A stretch of DNA of 43,233 nucleotides from Candidatus Kaiserbacteria bacterium (GCA_003164215.1 PLSR01000012.1:1-43233); one strand, 5' to 3'. Counted from the stretch's first letter, positions 23,394 to 32,382 are shown. Numbers and translations: made by a program. Notes: a model not told the origin generated them from the letters alone.

Positions 23394-25679
23394 TTAGGAA
23401 TCTAGGGTCTCGGGATTTTCCTCTTCGACATTCGGTTCGCGGGCGAGCTCATCAGCGTTACCATCGCCGATAACGGTACGCGGCTTAGCGCCGTCTGAAG
23501 GGCCAATGACACCGCGGTCTTCGAGAATATCCATGAGTCGAGCTGCCCGCGCGTAGCCGACACCGAGCTTGCGCTGGAGGTATGAGGTCGACGCTTTGCC
23601 GGCTTCGATCACAGTCTTTTTCGCCTCGCCATAGAGCTCGTCATCCTCCTCGTTTTCCATATCACCGCCGATCATCGACGAGAATATCGCGTCGGTACCA
23701 CCGGCGTTGCGGGTATTGTCGGTGAAATCGATCTCGCTCGGCAAAGACCCCTCGGATTGCTTGGCAAGATAGATGACCACCTTCTTCACTTCGGTCTCGG
23801 AAATATATGCCGCCTGGATGCGGCGCGGCTTGTTCATCTCACCGGAAAGAAAGAGCATGTCGCCGGCGCCGAGCAACTTTTCCGCACCGCCCATATCGAG
23901 AATGGTACGCGAATCGATCTGCGAAGCGACCTGCATGGCGAGGCGGGCGGGGATGTTCGCTTTGATGAGACCGGTGATGACTTTGACCGACGGGCGCTGG
24001 GTCGAGAGTATCAGGTGAATACCGACGGCGCGGCTCATCTGTGCCAAGCGGACGATTCCGCTTTCGAGCTCGCGCGGATATGCCTGCATGATGTCGGCAA
24101 GCTCGTCGACGATGACGACGATGTAGGGCATTGCCTCGGGCAACTTCTCCTCGGGCTCTTCGCCGGCTTCGGCCTTCGCGATCGCGGGAGCGACGATATT
24201 CTCATGGTACGAAGAAATGTCTCGGACGTGCTCTGCTTCGAGGATGTTGTAGCGTCGATCCATTTCTTTCGCGAGCCATTTCAGTGCGAGGATCGCTTTC
24301 TTCGCATCTGTGATGACCGGTGTGAGGAGGTGGGGGATCGAATTGTAGAGCGTGAGCTCGACGCGCTTCGGGTCGACCATGATGAAGCGGAGTCGTTCCG
24401 GTCCACATCGATACAACAAGGAGACGATGAAATTATGCATCGTGACCGACTTGCCGGCGCCGGTCGTGCCCGCGACGAGTATGTGCGGCATCTTCGCGAG
24501 ATCGACGAACTCCGGTGTGCCGGTGATGCTTCGACCGAGCGACATCAAGAGTGGCTTGTCGGAGCTCGTGAATTTTTCATCGGTCACCAGTGGTGCGAGC
24601 CCGAGCATCGTGCGCGAGATGTTGGGCACCTCGATGCCGACGAGCGACTTGCCCGGGATGGGTGCTTCGATACGCACGGGGGAGACGGCCAACGCGAGCT
24701 CGAGGTTGCTCTGCAGGGTGAGGATCTTCGAGAGTCGCACGCCCTCAGCGGGCTTCATCGAATAGCGTGTCACAGTCGGACCGATCGACGCTTCGTCCAT
24801 CTCGACTTGAATGCCGAAATTCTGAAGCGTGCGCTTGATGATGTTCATGTTGGCTTTCACGTCGCCCACCTCAGGCTTGCCCCTGTTCTTCGAAAGGATC
24901 GAAACCGGCGGCGGCACATACTCCGCACCCAAGGCAGCCACGATGGGGAAGCCGTCGACCGGCGTATCTCCCTTGAAAAATGATGCGATCGCGCCAGCGT
25001 TCTTTCTGGTCGACGTTTCCGTTTCGCTCGGTGCCCCTGACGACGTTTGTTCGCGTGTCGCATCTTCGGAATCCTCAGCAGGAAGTCCGGTCACCGCGAT
25101 ATCATCGAGCATCGCAAGACCATCATCGGGTGATCCGGCACGCATCGCGGTGAAGCGCGCGCGCAGTGCAGTCGCAACAGCTCCGAGATGTACGTCGAAG
25201 GCGATGACCAGTGCCGCGATGATGAACGCGAGCAAGAAGACAACGGTCGCGGTCGTATCAATAGAAGAGAGGAGGGGATTGGAAACTGCCGCGCCAAGTA
25301 CGCCGCCGCGTCCGCGGAATGCGACGTTCACGAGTCCCATACTCGAGACGAGAAAGACGATAAGGCTTGCAGTGTGTATCCAACCGAAATGTTTTTCAAA
25401 TGATCTGAATATAACGACGGACAAAAGAAAAAGTGATATCGGAAGGAGCGTGTACCCGATACCGAAGAGCCACGAGAGACCGCTATATACATCGGCTCCG
25501 ACGAAACCGCCGCCTCCCGCTTCCGCGACGATGAGGAATATCGCGATGGCGATCGAAAATATTGCGGCGACACCACGTAAGGCCTCGCCGCTCACGGATG
25601 AGTGATCAACCGAAACATCAGCCTCATGTTGATCATCGTCCCGTGGTCGGTGTCTTCGTCTGCGTCCTTCCTTCTTCAT
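23394..25679 (-). CDS. ftsK: DNA translocase FtsK
   Basis: A 761-residue FtsK/SpoIIIE translocase that pumps chromosomal DNA at the division septum. Four hydrophobic segments lie in the N-terminal 200 residues (AIFSIAIAIFLIVAEAG, LLPISLFLLSVVIF, TASLIVFLVSSMGLV, TTATVVFLLAFIIAALVI), then a linker, the alpha domain, and the RecA-like motor with Walker A GTTGAGKS at about residue 400 and Walker B PYIVVIVDELADIM. The gamma winged-helix domain is at the C-terminus (TSYLQRKLGVGYARAARLMDILEDRGVIGP). The frame is open further upstream, but a -10 box (TATTAT, 25692-25687) lies 7 nt before ATG 25679, making it a leaderless start. Confidence 0.95.
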   Translation of the reverse strand: MKKEGRRRRHRPRDDDQHEADVSVDHSSVSGEALRGVAAIFSIAIAIFLIVAEAGGGGFVGADVYSGLSWLFGIGYTLLPISLFLLSVVIFRSFEKHFGWIHTASLIVFLVSSMGLVNVAFRGRGGVLGAAVSNPLLSSIDTTATVVFLLAFIIAALVIAFDVHLGAVATALRARFTAMRAGSPDDGLAMLDDIAVTGLPAEDSEDATREQTSSGAPSETETSTRKNAGAIASFFKGDTPVDGFPIVAALGAEYVPPPVSILSKNRGKPEVGDVKANMNIIKRTLQNFGIQVEMDEASIGPTVTRYSMKPAEGVRLSKILTLQSNLELALAVSPVRIEAPIPGKSLVGIEVPNISRTMLGLAPLVTDEKFTSSDKPLLMSLGRSITGTPEFVDLAKMPHILVAGTTGAGKSVTMHNFIVSLLYRCGPERLRFIMVDPKRVELTLYNSIPHLLTPVITDAKKAILALKWLAKEMDRRYNILEAEHVRDISSYHENIVAPAIAKAEAGEEPEEKLPEAMPYIVVIVDELADIMQAYPRELESGIVRLAQMSRAVGIHLILSTQRPSVKVITGLIKANIPARLAMQVASQIDSRTILDMGGAEKLLGAGDMLFLSGEMNKPRRIQAAYISETEVKKVVIYLAKQSEGSLPSEIDFTDNTRNAGGTDAIFSSMIGGDMENEEDDELYGEAKKTVIEAGKASTSYLQRKLGVGYARAARLMDILEDRGVIGPSDGAKPRTVIGDGNADELAREPNVEEENPETLDS

Positions 25680-25686
25680 GCGCACC

Positions 25687-25692
25687 ATAATA
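25687..25692 (-). promoter_or_regulatory. -10 box of ftsK
   Basis: TATTAT on the minus strand, 7 nt before ATG 25679; it overlaps and thereby excludes the in-frame ATG at 25688. Confidence 0.55.
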
Positions 25693-25791
25693 GCACGCGA
25701 ATCTAAAAAATAACTTGATTTACATAGGATTTCACACGCGGAATAGGCAATGTGAGTCATCATATCGGACAACGAAATCAGCGAAAGACCA

Positions 25792-25819
25792 TTGATTCGG
25801 TGCATGGAAGGTCTATACT
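25792..25819 (+). promoter_or_regulatory. Promoter of the winged-helix gene
   Basis: TTGATT (25792-25797), 16-nt spacer, TATACT (25814-25819). The leader to ATG 25870 would be about 44 nt. Confidence 0.55.
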
Positions 25820-25869
25820 GGAAAAGTAGATTTTGTATGAGACGCATAACGTACGCGATGTAACACAAC

Positions 25870-26682
25870 ATGGATACGAAAAAGGACATACAAAAGACAG
25901 AGAACGTATCCCACTTTGTCGACAAACAGACGATCAAGACGCAGGCGTTTGGAGACAATAAGATGGGGGAACGCGCGTATCGTCGATCCGAACGACTTGT
26001 TGCCGCGATCTATCTCCTCACCAACCACATCGAGCCGGATGAGCCGATACGTCGGATCATTCGTGAGCGATCGGCCGTACTACTTTCCGAAGTGCTAGAG
26101 ATCCGTGATGAACTGCGTACAGTCGGATCGCAGAAGAACTATTCGATTGCGGCATCAATTCGACAGCTTATATCGCTCGTCCGGATACTCGCTGTGTCTG
26201 GGTTCGTGTCATTCGAGAATGCGGATATCTTGACCGATGCACTCGATGACCTCGGATCGTTCATGGACACTTCGCGGCGTTCTGTCCTATCGGAAAGCGT
26301 CAGATTTTCGCGTGAAGATCTTATGGATGTCCGCGAGTCTATAAAGGACATGCGAAATATAAAGGACACGGAGAATGTAAAAGACACAGCAAGCGAACCA
26401 ATACATGTCCGCGATCAAAAGGACAGTGGAATCAATCGCAGAATGGAGGCAATAATGGAGGTATTGCGTGGCGGTGCTACCTTGGGGATCAAGGAGATCG
26501 CCGTCAACTTGCCGGAGTACAGTGAGAAGATGATCCAACGCGAATTAGCCGATCTTATAACCCTCGGAAGGGTGACGAAGGTCGGCTTCAGGCGCTGGAG
26601 CAAGTATGCGCTTGCGCTACCTGGAACCATTCCGTCGATCGTCCCTGTTGGGTCGCCGTCTGTGCCCGGTTCTGTCGCCTGA
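25870..26682 (+). CDS. Helical-bundle protein with C-terminal winged-helix domain
   Basis: A 270-residue protein of unknown role. Residues about 37-135 are four amphipathic helices (SERLVAAIYLLTNHIEPDEPIRRIIRERSAVLLSEV ... SIAASIRQLISLVRILAVSG ... ILTDALDDLGSFMD), a bundle of the size of Avd/S23-type four-helix proteins. Residues about 150-185 are a charged linker with near-repeats (RNIKDTENVKDT, echoing KDIQKTENV at the N-terminus). The last 80 residues (MEAIMEVLRGGATLGIKEIAVNLPEYSEKMIQRELADLITLGRVTKVGFRRWSKYAL) form a clear winged helix-turn-helix of DeoR/GntR-like type, suggesting DNA binding. It is divergent from ftsK. Confidence 0.65.
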   Translation: MDTKKDIQKTENVSHFVDKQTIKTQAFGDNKMGERAYRRSERLVAAIYLLTNHIEPDEPIRRIIRERSAVLLSEVLEIRDELRTVGSQKNYSIAASIRQLISLVRILAVSGFVSFENADILTDALDDLGSFMDTSRRSVLSESVRFSREDLMDVRESIKDMRNIKDTENVKDTASEPIHVRDQKDSGINRRMEAIMEVLRGGATLGIKEIAVNLPEYSEKMIQRELADLITLGRVTKVGFRRWSKYALALPGTIPSIVPVGSPSVPGSVA

Positions 26683-26983
26683 TCTCGTTGAAAGATACGC
26701 ACCGTTCGCGCGTCTCTATGATTGACTCCCGTGGTGGGGTCGGGTATTCTGTCACTGGCTTGTGTAGCGATTGGAGCCGTATCTTTGGCCTCATTAGTTC
26801 ACAAGTTATCCACAAAGCGAGGAGTCGCATTGCATCGATTCTGTTAAGACCCAGTATATAATTGCGTGGACACCTCTCTTCATAGAGGCGTCATGCAATA
26901 CAGGTCATCAGATGATGATGAAAACATTGCAGAAGTTCTTCGCGTTCTTTGACACTTTCATAAGGAAACAAACACACCATAAA

Positions 26984-27007
26984 ACACATGCGATTTCTCG
27001 CATGTGT
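26984..27007 (+). terminator. Perfect 10-bp hairpin in the intergenic region
   Basis: ACACATGCGA and TCGCATGTGT around TTTC; there is no clear U-tract. It may end a short transcript begun at the TATAAT near 26857. Confidence 0.4.
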
Positions 27008-27282
27008 TCGATTCCGCATATCTGATCATCCGGTTACGATCGCAAATCTGTACGACCCATTCCATCTCACTGCTAACCTCACGCGGCACTGTTCGTCTAT
27101 CTAATAGAATAGATAGGTGAGCATGATCGGGTGGGCTAGCAAGTTTCGCCATGCCCTCGAACTACCGAAGTGCGCTTCCGGTTCTGGGTAGGCACAATTA
27201 TTAGTGGTCTTCAGTTATCAGTTAGTTATTAGAAGACACACATCACGCATTGCGCATTCTTGTCGAAGGAAGGCGCATGCGG

Positions 27283-27306
27283 CTCCGTAGATTTTTTTCT
27301 ACGGAG
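27283..27306 (+). promoter_or_regulatory. Leader hairpin of the S-layer-like gene
   Basis: CTCCGTAGA (27283-27291) pairs perfectly with TCTACGGAG (27298-27306) around a T6 loop. It ends 20 nt before ATG 27327 and is likely in the leader of a highly expressed message, where such hairpins protect mRNA or control initiation. Confidence 0.6.
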
Positions 27307-27326
27307 TGCAAAGGTCAAAAAAAATT

Positions 27327-30300
27327 ATGGTAAAAGCATTAGCAACAAAGAATGTTGTGGCAGTGCTCGCGGCCGTTGCTTTGACGATTGGAGTTTCATT
27401 CGCGTTCGCCGCTCCGGCGAAGGCAGATACGATCTCCTCTCTTCAAGCTCAGGTCCAAGCATTGCTCGCACAGATCCAAGCCTTGCAGGGTTCGACGATG
27501 ACAACAACAACGTCGAGTACCGGCAGCTGCTTCACCTTCACTCAAAACCTCAGTAAGGGTAAGAGCGGCGGTCAAGTCATGGAAGTTCAGCAATTCCTTA
27601 ACAAGCACGGCTTCACGATCGCCGCTTCCGGCGCTGGTTCACCAGGTAACGAAACGAGTTACTTCGGTGCAGCCACGAAGGCCGCCGTCATCGCGTTCCA
27701 GAACGCCTACGCGTCTGCGATCTTGACTCCGGTCGGTCTCACTAGCGGTAACGGTAACTGGTACTCGGGAACTCGTGCACAGGCGAACAGCCTCTGCTCA
27801 GGCTCGACGACCACTACCACCACTGGTGGCGGTACGACAGTCGCGTCAGGTCCTGGTATCACCGTTACGGCTGGTACTCAACCTGCCAACTCGCTCGCTC
27901 CGGCTCTCGCTAACCGCGTTCCGTTCACGACCTTCACACTGACGAACAACACTTCGGCAGCGGTGACGATCACCGGTGTCACGGTTCAGCGCACTGGCCT
28001 CGCAGCTGATGCTGCGTTCGCTGGCGTCGAGATCATCGACCAGAACGGCATCCAGATTGGCACGTCGCGCACGTTCAACTCGAGCGACCAGGCAATCCTC
28101 GGTACGCCGTGGACGTTGAATCCGGGTCAGTCCGCGACCTATACAGTTGCGGCTAACATGCAGACTCAAACAGTTGAATCTGCATATGCAGGTCAGGTCG
28201 CTTCGATCGCGGTCGTCGGTATCGACACCTCGGTGCCGGTTTCCGGCTCGCTCCCGATCACGGGTGCATCCCAGACGATCAACTCATCTCTAACTATCGG
28301 CACGGCGAATACCAACGTATCGTCGTTTGACCCGAATAGTTACCGCACTGAACCGATCGGCACGACGGGGTTGATCTTCTCCGGCATCCGTATCACTACG
28401 GGTTCTGCTGAACCTGAAAAACTCTTCTCGATCACGTGGAACCAGACAGGTTCCATCGGATCAACTGACCTCGCGAATCTCGTGACCATGGTCAATGGTA
28501 CGAGTTACCCGGTCACTGCTGATTCGACAGGCAAGTACTTCACAGCAACGTTCCCCGGCGGAATCTTGATTCCGGAGGGCAACTCGGTTGATGCGTACAT
28601 CCAGGGCGACATCGTGGGCAATGATGCTGCGGGTCGTTCCATCGAGTTCGACATCTACCGTTCGTCCGATGTGTATCTCGTTGGCCAAACATACGGCTAC
28701 GGCGTCACACCGACTCCGAACTCGCCGACCTCTTATGCGGCGCAGACAACGACTACCGATGTGACTCGCCTCACAACGGGCACACCGTTCCTCGAGGGTT
28801 CGTTGACCGCTGTCACGGCGGGCACGCTCTCGACGGTCGGCTCTGCCGGCTCTGTGGGCTCTCAGAACATCGCAGTCAACGTCCCGAATCAGCCTTTGGG
28901 CGGATTCACGACGAACTTCACTGGCGAAGCAGTCCAGGTACAGAGCTTGACGTTTAACGTCACGCAATCCGCCTCGATCGCAACATCCAGTAGCGACGCG
29001 CTCCAGAATGTCTCTCTCGTTGATGGAAACGGCAACACTGTTGCCGGACCTGTCAATGAAGTGAATGGACAATTGTCATTCAATAGCTCGGTAACCTTCC
29101 CGATCGGCCCGATGACGTATACCCTCAAGGGTACCGTCAGCTCTGGAGCCACACAGGGTGAGACCTACCAGCTCTCAATGAATCCAGGTGGTAGCACAGG
29201 TTACCCGTCATGGGGCAGCCCGCAGGGTCAGACTTCTGGCTCTACGGTCTCGCTTCCGAACACGGTGATAACGATGAGCACGATGACGGTCCAAGCTGGA
29301 TCGCTTGTCGTCTCGGCGGCATCGACCCCTGCTTCGACTAACGTCGCGGCGGGTGCGAACAACTTCGTCCTTGCGAACATCAACCTTGATGCCTCGCAGT
29401 CCGGCGAAGATGTCCGCATCTCGTCACTCCCGATTGTCGTGAATATTGTCACGGGAACCGAGGCGACGATAGCGAACGATCTCACCAACTGTCAGCTCTA
29501 CAACGGTGCGACTGCGCTCAATAGCCAGTCGATCGGCGGGGCAAATTGGAGTACAACTGGTAATCCGATGACAGCGAACTTCATCTTCACGAATGCATTA
29601 ACGATTCCGAAGGGCACAGTTGTGACGCTCGCTCTTGAGTGCAACATCTCGAGCTCGCTTCCGGGTACTGATGCGTTCTCGACCGGTGTGAGTAGCACGG
29701 CTGGTTCGCAGCCGTCTCCGACGGGTGTCCAGTCCGGTAATCCGATCTTGGCGAGCGTTCAGACCAGTGCCTCTGGCACCATGACGGTCGGCTCCGCTTC
29801 GCTCGTGATCACCAACCCATCTCCGTTGTCATTCGCGCAAGTCGCGGGTGGTACGACGGGTGTCACGGTCGGTACGTTCACGCTTCAGCCGTCGAGTGAC
29901 TCGGTCAATCTCCAAAACATTGGCCTCTCGCTCAACAGCAACATGGCGTCTTCGTCTGACGTGATGCGCGCGTACATCTTCAATGGTGCGACGCAGGTCG
30001 GCTCGGTGCTCTTCACAGGGGCACCGGTCACGAATACGCATGGCGGACTCGCGACGACTACCATGTACTACGCGACTTCTTCGATCGCATCTCTTAACCT
30101 TCCGCAAAACCAGCAAACTGTCCTCACGATCAAGGCTGACATCAGTCAGATCGGTGCGGGTCAAGCCGGTACGGATGGTCATGAGATCTTGATCAACGTC
30201 GCGGACGCGCAGGGTGTGGGCGCTTCATCGGGCACCTCGGTGCAATCCGGCATGCTCTCAGTCGCCCAGTCAGGCGTTGCGATCTTCCGCTCGGTTCCGA

Positions 30301-30854
30301 CAGTCGCGCTCAGCAGTTACTTGCCGAGCAATGGTATTGCAGACGGTCGCTTGATCGCCTTCACTATCACGGCTGGTAGCAACGGCCCGATCGGTATCAA
30401 CCAGTTGAACTTCAGTATCTCGACTTCGTCGATCAGTACGTTGTCGGGCCTGAACCTCTGGGCCTACACTGACTCCGGCTTCTCGCAGGCTGCGGGAGGT
30501 ACGGTCGGTGGCATCGCTGGCTTCACGAACTACAACGGTTCGGCTAACACGGCAGTGACATATATGTCACCGACGCCGCTTGAAATCGCAGCAGGAACCA
30601 CTGAATACTTCATCTTGAAGGCTACAGTGTCTCCGTCTGGATCAAGCAACTCCTACAACATCGCAACGACGTTGTTGGGTGATGCCACGAACCTCGCTCC
30701 GATCATGTACTCGACATCAACGATTCCGGCATCCAAGTTTGTCTGGTCTCCGAACGCGACTACAACCGCGCTCGTGACCACGAACGACTGGACGAACGGC
30801 TTCGGTGTCAGTGGCTTGTCTCAGAGTGGTATCGTAGAGAACCGAACGAACTAA
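27327..30854 (+). CDS. Large secreted S-layer-like protein with peptidoglycan-binding domain
   Basis: A 1175-residue exported protein. The signal peptide is KALATKNVVAVLAAVALTIGVSFAF with likely cleavage after APAKA (residue 33). A short coiled coil follows (ISSLQAQVQALLAQIQALQ), then a PG_binding_1-type domain (NLSKGKSGGQVMEVQQFLNKHGFTI ... YFGAATKAAVIAFQNAY, about residues 62-150) flanked by two Cys. The remaining ~1000 residues are Thr/Ser/Gly-rich, beta-rich repeats with almost no Cys. This architecture is that of the presumed surface-layer protein of Parcubacteria. ATG 27327 follows an A-rich stretch and the leader hairpin; the GTG at 27306 lies inside the hairpin. Synonymous positions are strongly C-rich, unlike the neighbours, consistent with high expression. 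Confidence 0.8.
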   Translation: MVKALATKNVVAVLAAVALTIGVSFAFAAPAKADTISSLQAQVQALLAQIQALQGSTMTTTTSSTGSCFTFTQNLSKGKSGGQVMEVQQFLNKHGFTIAASGAGSPGNETSYFGAATKAAVIAFQNAYASAILTPVGLTSGNGNWYSGTRAQANSLCSGSTTTTTTGGGTTVASGPGITVTAGTQPANSLAPALANRVPFTTFTLTNNTSAAVTITGVTVQRTGLAADAAFAGVEIIDQNGIQIGTSRTFNSSDQAILGTPWTLNPGQSATYTVAANMQTQTVESAYAGQVASIAVVGIDTSVPVSGSLPITGASQTINSSLTIGTANTNVSSFDPNSYRTEPIGTTGLIFSGIRITTGSAEPEKLFSITWNQTGSIGSTDLANLVTMVNGTSYPVTADSTGKYFTATFPGGILIPEGNSVDAYIQGDIVGNDAAGRSIEFDIYRSSDVYLVGQTYGYGVTPTPNSPTSYAAQTTTTDVTRLTTGTPFLEGSLTAVTAGTLSTVGSAGSVGSQNIAVNVPNQPLGGFTTNFTGEAVQVQSLTFNVTQSASIATSSSDALQNVSLVDGNGNTVAGPVNEVNGQLSFNSSVTFPIGPMTYTLKGTVSSGATQGETYQLSMNPGGSTGYPSWGSPQGQTSGSTVSLPNTVITMSTMTVQAGSLVVSAASTPASTNVAAGANNFVLANINLDASQSGEDVRISSLPIVVNIVTGTEATIANDLTNCQLYNGATALNSQSIGGANWSTTGNPMTANFIFTNALTIPKGTVVTLALECNISSSLPGTDAFSTGVSSTAGSQPSPTGVQSGNPILASVQTSASGTMTVGSASLVITNPSPLSFAQVAGGTTGVTVGTFTLQPSSDSVNLQNIGLSLNSNMASSSDVMRAYIFNGATQVGSVLFTGAPVTNTHGGLATTTMYYATSSIASLNLPQNQQTVLTIKADISQIGAGQAGTDGHEILINVADAQGVGASSGTSVQSGMLSVAQSGVAIFRSVPTVALSSYLPSNGIADGRLIAFTITAGSNGPIGINQLNFSISTSSISTLSGLNLWAYTDSGFSQAAGGTVGGIAGFTNYNGSANTAVTYMSPTPLEIAAGTTEYFILKATVSPSGSSNSYNIATTLLGDATNLAPIMYSTSTIPASKFVWSPNATTTALVTTNDWTNGFGVSGLSQSGIVENRTN

Positions 30855-31156
30855 TACTTCGTAACGGCTCAATCTTACGGCGACAACGTAAGCATCTAGG
30901 GCAATCGTCTAACCGCGATTCCCTGGGTAAAAAGCAAAACCCCCTCCCTAACCGGAGGGGGTTTTGTGTTTTTGTACGATGCCCGAGCATGCTCGGGTGA
31001 GTTGCACAAAAACACAAAACCGGCCGGAGCCGGGGCCCCGTGCGCTATGCGCGCGGGCGGCGAGGCGTGCCCACGAGCGCTTGATGCATGCGAAGCATGA
31101 CCATCAAGCGACCCGTGGGTTTTATGTTGTCGCAAAATGCCCATGGGCACCATCGC
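30855..31156. other. Hairpin-dense region downstream of the S-layer-like gene
   Basis: No gene is seen. After the terminator, a 16-bp perfect inverted repeat (30960-30975 with 31006-31021) encloses the palindrome CCCGAGCATGCTCGGG (30982-30997); its left arm overlaps the terminator's right arm, so the two structures compete. GC-rich inverted segments follow (31022-31060), then a long stem at 31070-31119 (CCCACG/CGTGGG and CGCTTGATG/CATCAAGCG) followed by TTTTATG. These are four stacked RNA-like structures in 300 bases. Confidence 0.6.
30936..30972 (+). terminator. Terminator of the S-layer-like gene
   Basis: AAAACCCCCTCC (30936-30947) and GGAGGGGGTTTT (30954-30965) form a perfect 12-bp stem; TGTGTTTTTG follows. 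Confidence 0.9.
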
Positions 31157-31177
31157 CACCAAGCTCAGAGCTTTGTA
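31157..31177. repeat. REP palindrome copy upstream of the beta-lactamase-fold gene
   Basis: CACCAAGCTC-A-GAGCTTTGTA: one arm intact, the other with two changes. It lies 28 bases before the -10 box TATACT at 31205-31210. Confidence 0.75.
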
Positions 31178-31232
31178 TGTTGTAGATGAGTTTGCAGTTT
31201 TCCCGTATACTTTTGTAACGGGTCGAGATTTC

Positions 31233-32279
31233 ATGCAGAAAATGAAAGAGTATCGAATACTATCTGCCGGCGCGCGATACCTCATCGCGGCGTTCGTTGT
31301 CGGCGCGATAGGTGCCGGACTGGTCGTGCATTATCTCGATACGCGAACGTCGGTTAGTTTTCGCGTGGTGCGCCAAAGCGATATCGCTTCCAGCTCTGCC
31401 TATACGCTCACGGACCCCTTGATCAGTGTGAGCGCGAATCCGTCGGATGGCAGCCCCGCGCCGGAATACACTGCGACCTACCAAAAGATAAATTCATATA
31501 TTACGGCGCAAGAGAAGAATGGCCTGATGACGGCCTCTGTCAATTTCCGCGATATCGACAATGCCGACGGGTTCAATATTAACTCCATGCTTTTGTATGA
31601 TCCGGCAAGTCTCACCAAGATCCCGCTTGCGATGGCATATTACGCGCTCGCAGAATACGACCAGTCTGTGCTTTCGCAGTCGGTCGTCTATAGTGGCGCG
31701 CCCGATCTCGATGCGAATGAACAGGTCGAATCATCGACCCAGCTTTTGCCCGGGCGAAGTTATACGGTCGAGGAGCTGATCGAGCATATGATCAAATATT
31801 CAGATAACAATGCGGAGCAATTGCTCGCCGACCACCTTTCGGCGATCGGACATTTGAGCGTGCTCTCGACGCTGTTCAATGACTTCGGCATCAAGAATGA
31901 TCCGAATGTTCCCGACGATACCACAGTCGGCTCCTACTCGCTCTTTCTGCGCGTGCTCTATAACTCGACCTACCTCGATCGTGATTATTCAGAACAATTA
32001 CTGTCGCTTCTGACGCAGAGCGACTTTGTCCAGGGGATCAGAGCGGGCGTTCCCGATGGCGTTCTCATCGCGCAAAAGTTCGGCGACGCGCGCATACCAA
32101 ATGCACAGGGAGAGCAGGAGGGTGCGGAGCTCCAAAATTGCGGCATCGTGTACTATCCGGATCATCCTTACATACTGTGCGTGATGACCAAGGGCTCAAG
32201 TATTCCCGTACTTGAGGCTACCATAGCTGGCATTTCGCAGATCGCGTACCAGGCCATCCAAAAGCATTATCCGCAATAA
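31233..32279 (+). CDS. Membrane-anchored serine hydrolase of the class A beta-lactamase fold
   Basis: A 348-residue protein with an N-terminal transmembrane segment (YLIAAFVVGAIGAGLVVHYL, about residues 16-35) and an extracellular beta-lactamase-like domain. The nucleophile motif S126-L-T-K129 (in YDPASLTKIPLAM), the S190-D-N192 motif (KYSDNNAEQLL) and a KFG triad (IAQKFGDARIP, about residue 281) are all present in the right order and spacing. Such proteins may be beta-lactamases or cell-wall D,D-peptidases; which cannot be told. Start 31233 is chosen because TATACT (31205-31210) lies upstream, and the open frame further up runs through the REP copy. A REP pair begins 3 nt after the stop. Confidence 0.82.
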   Translation: MQKMKEYRILSAGARYLIAAFVVGAIGAGLVVHYLDTRTSVSFRVVRQSDIASSSAYTLTDPLISVSANPSDGSPAPEYTATYQKINSYITAQEKNGLMTASVNFRDIDNADGFNINSMLLYDPASLTKIPLAMAYYALAEYDQSVLSQSVVYSGAPDLDANEQVESSTQLLPGRSYTVEELIEHMIKYSDNNAEQLLADHLSAIGHLSVLSTLFNDFGIKNDPNVPDDTTVGSYSLFLRVLYNSTYLDRDYSEQLLSLLTQSDFVQGIRAGVPDGVLIAQKFGDARIPNAQGEQEGAELQNCGIVYYPDHPYILCVMTKGSSIPVLEATIAGISQIAYQAIQKHYPQ

Positions 32280-32281
32280 GA

Positions 32282-32338
32282 TACAAAGCTCAGAGCTTGG
32301 TAACTTCTGTGGATAACTACAGAGCTCAGAGCTTTGTA
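32282..32338. repeat. Paired REP palindromes enclosing a DnaA-box-like 9-mer
   Basis: The left copy 32282-32302 ends TTGGTA and the right copy 32318-32338 starts TACAGAG; the spacer AACTTCTGTGGATAAC is identical to that at 1214-1229 and holds TGTGGATAA at 32308-32316. It starts three bases after the stop codon of the preceding gene. Confidence 0.88.
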
Positions 32339-32365
32339 GGATGCTTTTGCTCAATATTTCAGCTG

Positions 32366-32374
32366 TGGTATTCT
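32366..32374 (+). promoter_or_regulatory. Extended -10 promoter of the TPR gene
   Basis: TGGTATTCT ends 8 nt before ATG 32383. Confidence 0.5.
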
Positions 32375-32382
32375 GGGCCGAT

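Larger units (their letters stand above)
26683..27326. other. 640-bp intergenic region before the S-layer-like gene
   Basis: No convincing protein gene is seen. It contains an exact DnaA-box consensus TTATCCACA (26806-26814); a TATAAT within AGTATATAATTGC near 26857-26862; a CCTCT/AGAGG hairpin just after it; a perfect 10-bp hairpin at 26984-27007; a 7-bp hairpin CTATCTA/TAGATAG at 27097-27116; an AT-rich GTTATCAGTTAGTTATTAG stretch near 27214; and a U-loop hairpin just before the gene. Short ORFs (a plus-strand one of about 37 codons starting MMMKTLQKFF near 26911, and a minus-strand one at 27152-26958) are possible but unsupported. A small RNA or a long regulatory leader is plausible. Confidence 0.5.

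Noticed and set aside
23757-24983. A 408-codon open frame on the plus strand opposite ftsK
   Set aside because: It is the complement of a clearly conserved gene; its His/Arg/Asp-rich composition is typical of an antisense shadow.
26806-26814. An origin of replication at the DnaA-box-like site
   Set aside because: Only one box is present, with no cluster, no A/T-rich unwinding region and no dnaA or dnaN gene nearby.
27001-27020. A T-loop-like GTTCGATTCC that could mark a tRNA or tmRNA
   Set aside because: No 5-bp T-stem with a 7-nt loop forms, and no acceptor stem, D-arm or anticodon arm could be placed around it.
26958-27152. A 64-codon minus-strand ORF in the region before the S-layer-like gene
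   Set aside because: There is only a weak GAGGGC before the ATG, no recognisable domain, and it runs through two perfect hairpins.
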